64,000 bases of DNA from CAWDMN01 sp963803155 (GTDB taxonomy: Bacteria > Acidobacteriota > Terriglobia > Versatilivoradales > Versatilivoraceae): positions 1 to 64,000 of the forward strand of contig CAWDMN010000027.1 in the NCBI GenBank assembly GCA_963803155.1, read 5' to 3'. Both the position numbers and the translations under genes were made by a program. Below are positions 28,397 to 37,240 of the stretch, piece after piece. Within the stretch, counting starts at the first letter, position 1; every line of letters begins with the position of its first letter. The notes beneath the pieces were generated by a model. The model did no database searches, was not told the origin of the DNA, and worked only from the letters and a program-made list of their open reading frames with translations.

Positions 28397-28520
28397 AATT
28401 TCCCGGCAGGCGATCCTCAGGAAGGATCGAACGAAGGTGCTCCTAGTGTAGGAGTGGCAGGAAAGCGGCGGAAAATTGATCGTGCCCACAGATAAATTCT
28501 GGGAGGAAAGTGAGACAGGC

Positions 28521-29408
28521 ATGTTAGACCAGGCACACGTATTGAGAGAAGCTGTAAGAGAATCCACCTCCATCGAAGAGAATATGGAACACCAGCCGGT
28601 AGCTGTGGCGATTACCAGTGGCAAAGGTGGTGTGGGAAAAACCAATGTGGCAGCTAATCTGGCTGTGGCACTCGCCAACATGAAACAAAGAGTGCTTGTG
28701 CTGGATGCGGATTTCGGAATGGCCAACATTGATGTCCTATTGGGATTAGCGCCCAAACACAATTTGGGCGACTACATTTTTGGAAAGAAGAGTCTTGAAG
28801 AAATTTTAATTGAAGGACCTTCCGGCATCCGCATAATCCCCGCCAGCTCCGGCATAGAACAGATGGCGGCGTTAACTTCTGAACAACAATCCCGCTTGAT
28901 GCGAGGCGTGGCCCGTTTGGGGACAAGCACGGATTACCTTTTGATCGACACGGCGGCCGGGATTTCGGGAAATGTCATCAATTTCCTGCTGGCGGCTGGA
29001 ATTGTCATAGTAGTCACCGCTCCAGAGCCCACCGCGATTGTTGATGCTTATCTCATGGTCAAGATCATGGCGCATCGCGATCCCGGGAAAAGAGTATACG
29101 TGTTGGTGAATTCCGCTTCAGGACGTGACGAGGCCAACAGCGTATTCCGGCAAATTGATCAGGCAGCTCGCCGATTCCTGAATAAATCGGTTGATTTGTT
29201 CGGTTACATTGAAAAGGATAAAAATGTCCTGGAAGCAGTTCGCTTCCAGATGCCAGTGGTCAGCATGTTACCTACGGCTCCGGCGTCAAAATGTTTGAAC
29301 AACCTCGCCCGAAAATTGCACAAAGAATGCAATCAGAGGAGACAGCAGGAGAAGATGACTCTAAGCTGGGACGCCTTATTTGATCCCTCCAATCCCTGGA
29401 AGGAATGA
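28521..29408 (+). CDS. flhG: Flagellar number regulator FlhG (MinD-like ATPase)
   Basis: The 295-residue ParA/MinD-type ATPase has the deviant Walker A GKGGVGKTNVA (near residue 33-43) and LDADFGMANIDVLLG. The N-terminal DQAHVLREAV matches the DQAxxLR motif that stimulates FlhF GTPase activity. I chose the ATG at 28521; a TTG at 28476 would add 15 residues. FlhG (FleN/YlxH) limits flagellar number. Confidence 0.93.
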   Translation: MLDQAHVLREAVRESTSIEENMEHQPVAVAITSGKGGVGKTNVAANLAVALANMKQRVLVLDADFGMANIDVLLGLAPKHNLGDYIFGKKSLEEILIEGPSGIRIIPASSGIEQMAALTSEQQSRLMRGVARLGTSTDYLLIDTAAGISGNVINFLLAAGIVIVVTAPEPTAIVDAYLMVKIMAHRDPGKRVYVLVNSASGRDEANSVFRQIDQAARRFLNKSVDLFGYIEKDKNVLEAVRFQMPVVSMLPTAPASKCLNNLARKLHKECNQRRQQEKMTLSWDALFDPSNPWKE

Positions 29409-29488
29409 TTCATTCGTGGGCGTGAATTCAATGGTCCTTCAATCCATAAATTGATGGCGGGATGTTAATCGCGACTGGAAATTAGCTT

Positions 29489-30550
29489 ATGCCGATGAAT
29501 AAAATTCTATCTCAAGATGAAGTGGATGCGTTATTAAAAACAATCTCCACTCCCGGCGATGATTCAGCAAAAAAGGCGGAAGAGCCATCGGTTAGTGCCG
29601 CGGAAACAGCCCCAGCAACCGCCCCGCGCCCCGCCGCGACTTCATCGGGAAAACAATTTGGCTCGAATAAGCGGGTAATGGTCTACAATTTTCGGCGCCC
29701 TGATCGCGTTCCCAAAGCTTTACTGCGCTCACTCCAACTGCTTCACGACAAGTTTTGCGCGAATGTTTCTACATCACTGTCCGCGTATTTGCGCTCCATT
29801 GTAGAAGTTACTTTGCTTTCCGTCGAACAGACCACCTATGCGGAATTTCTCCTGTCTCTGTCGGACCCCACATTTTTCTCGGCTATTGGCATTCGGCCCC
29901 TGAATGGATTGGCCGCCCTGGAAATGAATTTGGAGTTGATTTACCCGTTGGTCGATCGTCTTCTGGGGGGAACTGGAAACCTTCCCAAGTTGACTCGCAA
30001 CATTACGGAAATCGAACGTAATATTATCCAAGGTGTCATTAAGCTGATCACGGTCAATCTGACCGATACATGGAGACCCGTCACCCATATTGATTTTAAT
30101 TTCCACTCCAGTGAGACACGGCCTCAATTGCTCCACATCGCTTCTCCCAATGAAGTGGTCATTCTAGTCATATTTGAAGTCAAGTTGGGAGACACCCGCG
30201 GCAATATGCATCTATGTATTCCATTTGCCGCCCTTGAGCCGATTAGTAATAAGTTCGAACAGGAAATCAATATTCGTCCGAGGGGAAACATAAAAGAAGA
30301 TTTCGACCGGATCTTTCATAGCCTGCATATCAGTCCGCTCGGTGTATCCGGCGAACTAACCGGCAGCGTTATTACGATTAAGGATTTGTTGATGCTCCAA
30401 GAAGGCGATATTATCAAGCTCGACCAGAAAATCACCGATAAAATTTCCATTTTGCTGGCAGGAAAAGCAAAATTTCAAGGCGAAGCTGTCCGGGTGCAGA
30501 ACCGAAAGGGAATTCGGGTAGCGGGCCAGGTGCTGACGGGACAGAGTTGA
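29489..30550 (+). CDS. fliM: Flagellar motor switch protein FliM
   Basis: The 353-residue C-ring protein has the N-terminal CheY-P binding motif (ILSQDEVDALLKTI), the CheC-like middle domain and the C-terminal SpoA domain (LQEGDIIKLDQKITDKISIL). It sits after flhG and not beside the first fliN, which is an unusual placement. It precedes fliN copy 2 by 52 bases. Confidence 0.96.
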   Translation: MPMNKILSQDEVDALLKTISTPGDDSAKKAEEPSVSAAETAPATAPRPAATSSGKQFGSNKRVMVYNFRRPDRVPKALLRSLQLLHDKFCANVSTSLSAYLRSIVEVTLLSVEQTTYAEFLLSLSDPTFFSAIGIRPLNGLAALEMNLELIYPLVDRLLGGTGNLPKLTRNITEIERNIIQGVIKLITVNLTDTWRPVTHIDFNFHSSETRPQLLHIASPNEVVILVIFEVKLGDTRGNMHLCIPFAALEPISNKFEQEINIRPRGNIKEDFDRIFHSLHISPLGVSGELTGSVITIKDLLMLQEGDIIKLDQKITDKISILLAGKAKFQGEAVRVQNRKGIRVAGQVLTGQS

Positions 30551-30602
30551 CGCGAAAAAGGGGGATCGGGAGCGCAGTTTTCTGCGTGCCTACTGAAAAT
30601 TT

Positions 30603-30887
30603 ATGAATACTAGTGCGGATTCGAACGTAAACTTGGATTTGATCATGGATGTGGAATTGCCAATTTCCGTGCGCTTTGGCCAAACGACCATGCTCCTGGA
30701 AGATATTCTGAAATTGGGTCATGGCTCGGTAATTGAATTGGAGAAACTGGCGGAAGAGCCGGTTGACTTGTTAGTCAATGGGCGCCTCTTGGCGAAGGGC
30801 GAAGTAGTCGTGGCTGATGGCCATTACGCGATTCGAATCACTCAAGTGGAAAGCCCGGCTGAAAGAATTCGTTCCCTTGGGGCATAA
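30603..30887 (+). CDS. fliN: Motor switch protein FliN, copy 2
   Basis: The 94-residue SpoA-domain protein (LEDILKLGHGSVIELEKLAE, then VNGRLLAKGEVVVADGHYAI) is the more standard FliN by length and context, directly after fliM. It shares the family pattern with the copy at 20512 but differs in most residues, so the two are divergent paralogues and not a recent duplication. Confidence 0.93.
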   Translation: MNTSADSNVNLDLIMDVELPISVRFGQTTMLLEDILKLGHGSVIELEKLAEEPVDLLVNGRLLAKGEVVVADGHYAIRITQVESPAERIRSLGA

Positions 30888-31022
30888 TCTCCAGAACCTG
30901 CATGAAATAGGTTTGAATAGAGATGGAAAAGGAACTGTACCGAGGGCAAAGCGGAATTGATTTACCGTGACATTCAAGACAAGGCAAATATGTCCTTAGG
31001 TTTCTAAAAGGATGGGAAGAAT

Positions 31023-31511
31023 ATGCAATATATCTCCGCAAATCTGCAAATGCTGTTCTTAGTACAATCCACATTTCTTTTGTTGATCTTGATCCTGGGA
31101 ATTGGAATTTGGCGCAGGCATCATTGCAGGTTGGATCAGTTGAAGCGTCAACAAGATACAACTGAAAAAACAGTGCGCAGGTTTATGGAGGAATCGGAAA
31201 AAACCTTTGCGGAAGTATGCCGGTTGATGACCGCCAATTCGCTGGCCTCTGAAGAAAACCGTGGCCACGATTGCGAACCCGATGGATTGAATTCAGGAAT
31301 GGATGCTTCATTTCGGAATATTTCGACGCCGCAGAATTTGGAAAGGTTGGCCTCCACCAGAGAGCGCGACAAGAAAGCACAAGTCTTGAGCATGTCGGAA
31401 CGAGGTATATCGGCGTCTGAAATCGCCAGCCGGTTGAATATCCCCCGTGGGGAAATCGAGTTGATAATTAATTTGAAGAATAATGCAAGTTTTCGGGAAT
31501 CCAGAAATTAA
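31023..31511 (+). CDS. Membrane-anchored protein with C-terminal HTH-like region (DUF2802/DUF6115-like)
   Basis: The 162-residue protein has an N-terminal membrane segment (about 10-29), a coiled-coil stretch and a C-terminal HTH-like region (SERGISASEIASRLNIPRGE, then IELIINL). Similar small proteins are common in flagellar clusters of several phyla next to fliN or flgF; their function is not established. The C-terminal motif resembles DUF2802, but I cannot run a profile search. A role at the membrane close to the motor is inference. Confidence 0.7.
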   Translation: MQYISANLQMLFLVQSTFLLLILILGIGIWRRHHCRLDQLKRQQDTTEKTVRRFMEESEKTFAEVCRLMTANSLASEENRGHDCEPDGLNSGMDASFRNISTPQNLERLASTRERDKKAQVLSMSERGISASEIASRLNIPRGEIELIINLKNNASFRESRN

Positions 31512-31634
31512 GAGTGATGCCTCTTCCACGCCTCGGATAAAAGGATATTGATCCGGTCGTCTTGAGGAACCTCGCATAAAGAAGATTGGACTGATTAACA
31601 GTTTTAGCAAAGAGAGCTTTTTGGAGAATTGCCC

Positions 31635-32453
31635 ATGAATTGTCAGGTTCCAGGATGTGAAAGAGATTTGAGCTGGTTTCGCCAGAAATTACTTAAAAAG
31701 CCCGGTTATTACCTGGAGGCTGGCTGGTTTTGCAGCAATGAATGCCTGGAAGAAGGGATTTTACAGCGGATCAAAAAGTTAAAACGGACTCCTGAAAAGA
31801 CCGTCCAAAATCTGCTGAGGATCAAATTGGGACACATCTTGCTCGAGAACGGTATTATCACCGGGGAACAATTGGAACAAGGCATGGCGCAGCAGCAGGC
31901 CCATAGTGACATTAAGCTCGGACAATGCCTGATGGCAATGGGTTTTGTTAAAGAGCGAGAGATTACCATGGCGATCAGTCGACAGTACGGGTTGCCGGTG
32001 ATTCACATGAACTCGGAGAGAATTGATCCAGCTGTGCTGAAAATGATACCCACTCCTATTTTGCGCGATGCAAAATTTATTCCCATCGAATTTGATGAAG
32101 TCAACAATACGCTGCTCTTGGTGACCTGCGACCCAAGCGACATTTCGGTGATCATCAATTTGCGGAGTTTGCTGAATTGCGAAGCTTCCATTTATTTAAG
32201 TGATGAATCGGTAGTGCTGCAACGAATCGTGCATTTTTGCGCACTCGCCAGCAAGGCCGAGATTGAATTTCGGGAAGTGGCTTTGCCCAGCGGGAAAGAT
32301 GATGCCGAGCCAATAGCCTCCTACCTGGCGCGCCAATGTGAAGAACTTGGAGCTAGGTCGCTGAATTTCAGATTTTTTGACCGACGGGTTTGGGCCCGCT
32401 TTATAGTCGAAAACTCACCTGCGGATCTGATTATCAATACAGCGTCCGAATAA
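31635..32453 (+). CDS. Zinc-finger plus MshEN-like (GspE N-terminal) domain protein
   Basis: The 272-residue protein starts with a short Cys-rich region (CQVPGC, then WFCSNEC) that may bind zinc. Residues about 65-130 form an MshEN/T2SSE_N domain: LGHILLENGIITGEQLEQGM and LGQCLMAMGFVKEREITMAI both follow the family's paired LGxxLxxxG pattern, which in known members binds c-di-GMP. No ATPase part follows, unlike GspE/PilB. The C-terminal part is unassigned. The ATG at 31635 has GGAGAA upstream. The location inside the flagellar locus suggests a c-di-GMP-responsive motility protein, which is inference. Confidence 0.7.
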   Translation: MNCQVPGCERDLSWFRQKLLKKPGYYLEAGWFCSNECLEEGILQRIKKLKRTPEKTVQNLLRIKLGHILLENGIITGEQLEQGMAQQQAHSDIKLGQCLMAMGFVKEREITMAISRQYGLPVIHMNSERIDPAVLKMIPTPILRDAKFIPIEFDEVNNTLLLVTCDPSDISVIINLRSLLNCEASIYLSDESVVLQRIVHFCALASKAEIEFREVALPSGKDDAEPIASYLARQCEELGARSLNFRFFDRRVWARFIVENSPADLIINTASE

Positions 32454-32613
32454 ATAAGATGCGACCCGGAAAATATTGCCGACAGCGGGGGAGAAAATTG
32501 CCTAATGGCATCCTTGACAAGAAAGTCTGGATTTTATCATGAGTTCCCATTCCACTAACTTTCTAATAATGCGGAAGTTGGCGAATTAGGCACGGCGATG
32601 ATCTGGTGAGGAT

Positions 32614-32632
32614 ATGGCAAGGCAAATGCTCT
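32614..32632 (+). promoter_or_regulatory. Sigma-54 promoter of flgF
   Basis: TGGCA with GG at 32616-32617 and ATGCT with GC at 32628-32629 are spaced by exactly 10 bases. The flgF ATG follows 27 bases later, so the leader is short. Both elements match the consensus well. Confidence 0.78.
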
Positions 32633-32658
32633 TTAATTCATGGAAATAGGGGGACAGC

Positions 32659-33402
32659 ATGGATAGCGGATTGTATTCAACTTATACGGGATTAAGGGCC
32701 AGGGCCGACATGCTGGAAGTGTTGGCCAATAATCTGGCCAATGCCAGCACCACCGCTTATAAAAGCGATGAATCATTCCTTCGGGTTTTTAACCGCGCCG
32801 TGGAGGAAAGCTCACAGCAGCCTCTGGATCGCGCCATCAATGATTCCGCCGTCGTGCAGGGAAGCGTCGTGAATTTTGCATCAGGCCCGCTCAAGGTTAC
32901 GAACAACGATCTAGATTTGGCTTTGGAAGGCCCTGGGTTCTTGGCGGTTGAGACATCGGCGGGGACTCGTTATACGCGGAATGGCAGTCTCCATCTTTCC
33001 GGCAAAGGTCAACTTATTACTTCGGATGGATATCAAGTGCTGGGGATGCAAGGGCCTATTACCCTTCCGCCGGGGAAAGTTAGTTTTTCAAAGGATGGCG
33101 ATATCCAGGTGAATGGAAACCGTGTGGATCGATTGAAGCTGGCCAATTTCAAGGATTCGCGCAGTCTTGAGAAGATGGGAAGCTCTTTATTCGCTCCAGC
33201 AAATTCTGATGTGAAAGAAGATACTGCCCAGAATTGTCTGATAAGGCAGGGAATGCTGGAGCTATCCAATGTGAATCCAATCCACCAGATGACCTTGATG
33301 TTAAACATCCTGCGTCAATTCGAGTCACTTCAGAAGGGAATGAATATCGTCATGAACACGCTGAATGATCGTTCTATCAATCAGGTGGGCAGAACAGCTT
33401 AA
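32659..33402 (+). CDS. flgF: Flagellar rod protein FlgF
   Basis: The 247-residue proximal rod protein has the N-terminal rod/hook motif (MLEVLANNLANASTTAYKSD), the FlgE/F/G-like core (LALEGPGFLAVETSAGTRYT) and the C-terminal helix. It is paired with flgG downstream, which it overlaps only in a spurious longer frame; the real flgG starts 25 bases after. Confidence 0.94.
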   Translation: MDSGLYSTYTGLRARADMLEVLANNLANASTTAYKSDESFLRVFNRAVEESSQQPLDRAINDSAVVQGSVVNFASGPLKVTNNDLDLALEGPGFLAVETSAGTRYTRNGSLHLSGKGQLITSDGYQVLGMQGPITLPPGKVSFSKDGDIQVNGNRVDRLKLANFKDSRSLEKMGSSLFAPANSDVKEDTAQNCLIRQGMLELSNVNPIHQMTLMLNILRQFESLQKGMNIVMNTLNDRSINQVGRTA

Positions 33403-33427
33403 TCAATTAGCAATAGAGGAGAAATAT

Positions 33428-34216
33428 ATGATCCGTGCACTTTATACCGCAGCCAGCGGATTAGAAGCACAGCAACTCACTATTGATGTGATTGCCAACA
33501 ACCTCGCCAACGTCAATACAGCGGGTTTTAAACAGAGCCGGAGTGAATTTCAAGATTTGCTCTATCAGAACGTAAAAGCTTCGGGATCGGCCGCCACCAG
33601 TTCAACGGATTTACCTGTGGGATTGCAGGTTGGCTTAGGCTCCAAACCCGTAGCCACCTCCAGGATGTTTGCTCAAGGAGATTTTCGTCAAACTGGAAAT
33701 CCACTCGATATGGTAATTCAAGGTAATGGCTTTTTCCAAGTCCGTCTTCCCAGCGGAGAAATTGCTTATTCCCGGGCTGGTTCATTTCATCTGAACCGGG
33801 AAGGTTCCATCGTCACGGCAGATGGCGATCCCATGGATCCCCAAGTGACGATTCCCAGCGACGCTTTGTCCATCACGATTGGCACCGATGGAACTGTATC
33901 AGTCACCCAGCCGAACCAAACTCAGGCACAACAAGTGGGAACCATTCAGCTAGCACTTTTTCAGAACCCCGCCGGTTTGAATAGCATGGGCCAAAACCTT
34001 TTCCTCCCCACCACATCTTCTGGAGAAGCGATCACTGGGACTCCTGGAGAAAATGGTTTAGGAACCATCAACCAAAATTATCTGGAGCTTTCCAACGTTA
34101 ATGTGGTCGAAGAAATGGTCAACATGATCGCAGGTCAACGGGCATACGAGACAAGCTCAAAAGTAGTCAGGGCGGCGGATGAAATGCTGTCAACGGTTAA
34201 TAATGTGATCCGGTAA
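33428..34216 (+). CDS. flgG: Flagellar distal rod protein FlgG
   Basis: The 262-residue distal rod protein has the N-terminal motif (ASGLEAQQLTIDVIANNLAN) and the central FlgG pattern (DMVIQGNGFFQVRLPSGEIA), and ends with the helix AADEMLSTVNNVIR. The ATG at 33428 has AGAGGAGA upstream and the length equals the family norm (about 260). Confidence 0.96.
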   Translation: MIRALYTAASGLEAQQLTIDVIANNLANVNTAGFKQSRSEFQDLLYQNVKASGSAATSSTDLPVGLQVGLGSKPVATSRMFAQGDFRQTGNPLDMVIQGNGFFQVRLPSGEIAYSRAGSFHLNREGSIVTADGDPMDPQVTIPSDALSITIGTDGTVSVTQPNQTQAQQVGTIQLALFQNPAGLNSMGQNLFLPTTSSGEAITGTPGENGLGTINQNYLELSNVNVVEEMVNMIAGQRAYETSSKVVRAADEMLSTVNNVIR

Positions 34217-34282
34217 TTAAAAAATAGTTCCGTTTGAGCAGAAACCGTTTGCATCAGTTTTTAGGGCTGGAGTCTATTTCAG

Positions 34283-35239
34283 ATGAAAAGAGTATCAATC
34301 TTCCTGCAAATCAATCTTCTCAGCTGTGGGCTTGGCTTTAGTGCCGGAATACCCAAGATAGCCATTCCCTCGCAGGTTCAAGTCAGCGAAAGCCGGATTT
34401 ATTTGGGGACGATCGGCAAAATCACCGGACTTTCCGAGGAACTGCTCAAAAAGTTAAGTCAAACCGAGATTTGCCAATCTCCTTTGCCGGGCAAATCCAA
34501 AATAATCACCCGCGGCGAGATTATTGAAAGACTGCGGACTGCCGGAATGGATGCAGGCCAATTTCAAATTCTAATTCCAAATGAAATCCAAATTGCTCGG
34601 AAGTTCCAAGCTTGGACTGTTGTACAAATTACTCGCGCCATCGAACAAGAGTATCTGCCCACGCTACTCTGGCGCGAAGTCAAACTGGACAAAGTGGATT
34701 TTTCTGAAACCTTGTATCTGCCTATGGGGAAACCGAGTGTCCAATTCACTGCGGTCCCTCGCACAAATTTTGCAGTCCCTTTTTACTTAGGGGTTTCGAT
34801 TAGTGTCGAAGGAGAAGAGGTGCGCAAGCTATTTCTAAGAACCTCATTGAAAATCCGCGACAAAGTGGCGGTAGCAATCAACACCATCACTCCTAAGGAT
34901 GAATTGAACTCTGATAATCTTCAATGGGAAATGCGTCCTTTGACCTCTTTAAACCATATGCCAGTATTAGATCAAAAACAATTGGAAGGGAAGAGGGTAC
35001 GGATGACACTTCCCGCCGGCTCCATTATTTGCCAAGATATGCTGTACAATACCCCCGTAATTAAACGAGGAGACGAAGTAACTCTAATTTTTCAGAACGA
35101 TCGAATCCTGGTGTCTGCTCTTGGACGCTCACTGGGGAGTGGGATCAAAGGGGATCAGATTAAAATACAAAACAAAGATTCGAAAAAAGAGGTCATGGCT
35201 GAAATTTTAGATAGCCGGACCGCGCGAGTCTCAAGATGA
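34283..35239 (+). CDS. flgA: P-ring assembly chaperone FlgA
   Basis: The 318-residue periplasmic protein has a signal peptide (about 1-22) and a C-terminal SAF/FlgA domain (ALNTITPKDELNSDNLQWEM-type region, about 195-315, here INTITPKDELNSDNLQWEM). FlgA helps FlgI form the P ring. Its stop overlaps the long frame of flgH; the order flgG-flgA-flgH-flgI is usual in non-enteric bacteria. Confidence 0.9.
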   Translation: MKRVSIFLQINLLSCGLGFSAGIPKIAIPSQVQVSESRIYLGTIGKITGLSEELLKKLSQTEICQSPLPGKSKIITRGEIIERLRTAGMDAGQFQILIPNEIQIARKFQAWTVVQITRAIEQEYLPTLLWREVKLDKVDFSETLYLPMGKPSVQFTAVPRTNFAVPFYLGVSISVEGEEVRKLFLRTSLKIRDKVAVAINTITPKDELNSDNLQWEMRPLTSLNHMPVLDQKQLEGKRVRMTLPAGSIICQDMLYNTPVIKRGDEVTLIFQNDRILVSALGRSLGSGIKGDQIKIQNKDSKKEVMAEILDSRTARVSR

Positions 35240-35280
35240 TCGAATCCATTCAAAGCCTTTTACTAATGAAGGATGCCACT

Positions 35281-35991
35281 ATGAAATTTCATCATTTTTC
35301 ACACAAGACTTGCCTTGGAATTCTCCTAATGATAAATCTGGTTTGTCTTCTTTCCGCCAAAGAAAAGCCGAACCAAGTCAAGTTGAGTCTCGATGAATAC
35401 TTGCAGATGGCCCGTTCCGGGCAGGTTTCAATGCAGACCAGTGAGGGTTCCCTTTATGCGGAGACTTCGCCAAATTGGAATCTCTATAGTGATTTCAAAG
35501 CCCGCCGAGCGAATGACATACTTACGATCAGGGTAACTGAAAGCACCTCGGCTTCAAGCACCGCGGATTCTCAAACTGGCAGAAAAGGATCCATGAATCT
35601 GGCGGCTCCCAATCTTTTTGGACTTGAAAACCATGTGTCCAGTGTCCCCTTTAGCAATCTGCTGAACACGAGCAGTGATGCCCAATTTAAAGGGACAGGT
35701 TCCACGACGCGAGCAGGGACCTTGACGGCCTATCTTTCCGCCAGGGTTGTTGAGGTTCTTCCCAACGGAGATTTGGTGGTTCAGGGGATCAAAGAACTCA
35801 AAATTAACAATGAACGGCAACTCCTTAGCCTTTATGGAGTGGTTCGTCCCAGAGACATCGGACCCGACAATGTCGTCGCTTCTTCCAACATCGCCAACAT
35901 GCAGGTCCAACTAGACGGGAAGGGCATTGTGAGTGAAAACATTAAGCCTGGGATACTTTATAAGATTTTGAGCAAATTTTGGCCGATCTAA
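35281..35991 (+). CDS. flgH: Flagellar L-ring protein FlgH
   Basis: The 236-residue outer-membrane ring protein has an N-terminal hydrophobic segment and the FlgH core (DFKARRANDILTIRVTESTS; YLSARVVEVLPNGDLVVQGI; NERQLLSLYGVVRPRDIGPD). It lacks a clear lipobox: the only early Cys is in INLVC, with Val at -1, which signal peptidase II does not normally accept. I chose the ATG at 35281; an upstream frame from 35236 would add 15 residues without membrane character. Confidence 0.92.
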   Translation: MKFHHFSHKTCLGILLMINLVCLLSAKEKPNQVKLSLDEYLQMARSGQVSMQTSEGSLYAETSPNWNLYSDFKARRANDILTIRVTESTSASSTADSQTGRKGSMNLAAPNLFGLENHVSSVPFSNLLNTSSDAQFKGTGSTTRAGTLTAYLSARVVEVLPNGDLVVQGIKELKINNERQLLSLYGVVRPRDIGPDNVVASSNIANMQVQLDGKGIVSENIKPGILYKILSKFWPI

Positions 35992-36056
35992 GGATTTGCG
36001 CTTGTGCTTTGACGGAAGATCCAAGGCGTAGAACAAGCACGGGATGGGGAGTGACA

Positions 36057-37154
36057 ATGTCCAAACATATCGGATGTTCTTTACTAACGATGCTGATTTT
36101 TTCCCTTAACCTTTTGGCGGCAGCTCGAGTGAAAGATGTCGCGCGCATTCAAGGAGTAAGGGACAACCAACTTTCAGGATACGGCCTGGTGGTGGGATTG
36201 AACAAAACCGGCGATCGCCGTCAAACCATTTTTTCGACCCAAACCCTATTGAACATGTTGGAAAGAATGGGAGTGACCTTAGCCACCCGTGATATTCGTG
36301 TAGAAAATATCGCCGCGGTGATAGTGACAGCGGATTTATCTCCTTTCATCCGCTCTGGAAGCCGAATTGATTGCACGGTATCTTCAATCGGGGATGCACG
36401 GTCCTTACAAGGGGGCATTTTGCTTCAAACCGCCTTGAAGGCTGCCAACGGGCAAGTTTACGCCGTTGCGCAAGGGGCTGTGGCAATTGCGGGGTACACG
36501 GGCGGTTCTGGATTTAATAAAATCCAGGTCAATCATCCCACCGTGGCAAAAATTGCGGGAGGAGCTATCGTCGAACGTGAAGTGGGAAGTGATTTAGGGG
36601 CCCGCGACCAGCTTGAACTGGTGTTAAATGAAAATGACTTTACAACGGCTTCCAGGCTGGAGACTGGGATCAATCAACGATTGGGCCCGGGAATTGCCAA
36701 ATGCCTGGATGGTCGATCCATCAACATAAAAGTCCCAGATTCTTACAAAAACCGGGTAGTAGAATTAATCGCAGAATTGGAAAATGTCGAGATTGAAACC
36801 GATCGGAAAGCCAAAGTCATCCTGAATGAGCGAACGGGAACAGTGGTAATCGGGAAGGATGTTCGAATTTCTGCCGTAGCAATTACGCAGGGAAGTCTAT
36901 CCATCCAGATTGGCACCAACTTCAATGTTTCTCAACCCGAACCTTTCAGTCAAGGGAAAACAGTCGTCACTCCAGAACAGAAGGTTCAAGCTGATGAAAA
37001 ACAGTCTCAGCTTGTTATGTTAAGAGATGGCGCCAATGTAGAAGATTTAGTAAAAGCATTAAACTCGTTGGGGGCCACCCCTCGGGATTTAGTGGCAATT
37101 TTCCAGTCGATCAAGGCTGCAGGTGCATTGCAGGCCGATTTGGAATTTATCTAA
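36057..37154 (+). CDS. flgI: Flagellar P-ring protein FlgI
   Basis: The 365-residue periplasmic ring protein has a signal peptide and the diagnostic region VKDVARIQGVRDNQLSGYGL followed by VVGLNKTGD. The length matches the family (about 365-370). The ATG at 36057 has GGGGAG a few bases upstream. Confidence 0.96.
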   Translation: MSKHIGCSLLTMLIFSLNLLAAARVKDVARIQGVRDNQLSGYGLVVGLNKTGDRRQTIFSTQTLLNMLERMGVTLATRDIRVENIAAVIVTADLSPFIRSGSRIDCTVSSIGDARSLQGGILLQTALKAANGQVYAVAQGAVAIAGYTGGSGFNKIQVNHPTVAKIAGGAIVEREVGSDLGARDQLELVLNENDFTTASRLETGINQRLGPGIAKCLDGRSINIKVPDSYKNRVVELIAELENVEIETDRKAKVILNERTGTVVIGKDVRISAVAITQGSLSIQIGTNFNVSQPEPFSQGKTVVTPEQKVQADEKQSQLVMLRDGANVEDLVKALNSLGATPRDLVAIFQSIKAAGALQADLEFI

Positions 37155-37240
37155 GAGATTTTCAAGGTTTATTCCGTGGAAATTGTGGACTTTTGAGACA
37201 TGGGCCTTGGACGGGTTTTTCTTCCGATGGGAGATAGGTA

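Noticed and set aside
32580..32600. Another sigma-54-like match (TTGGCGAATTAGGCAC) before flgF
   Set aside because: Only 8 bases separate GG and GC where 10 are needed; the site at 32616 fits far better.
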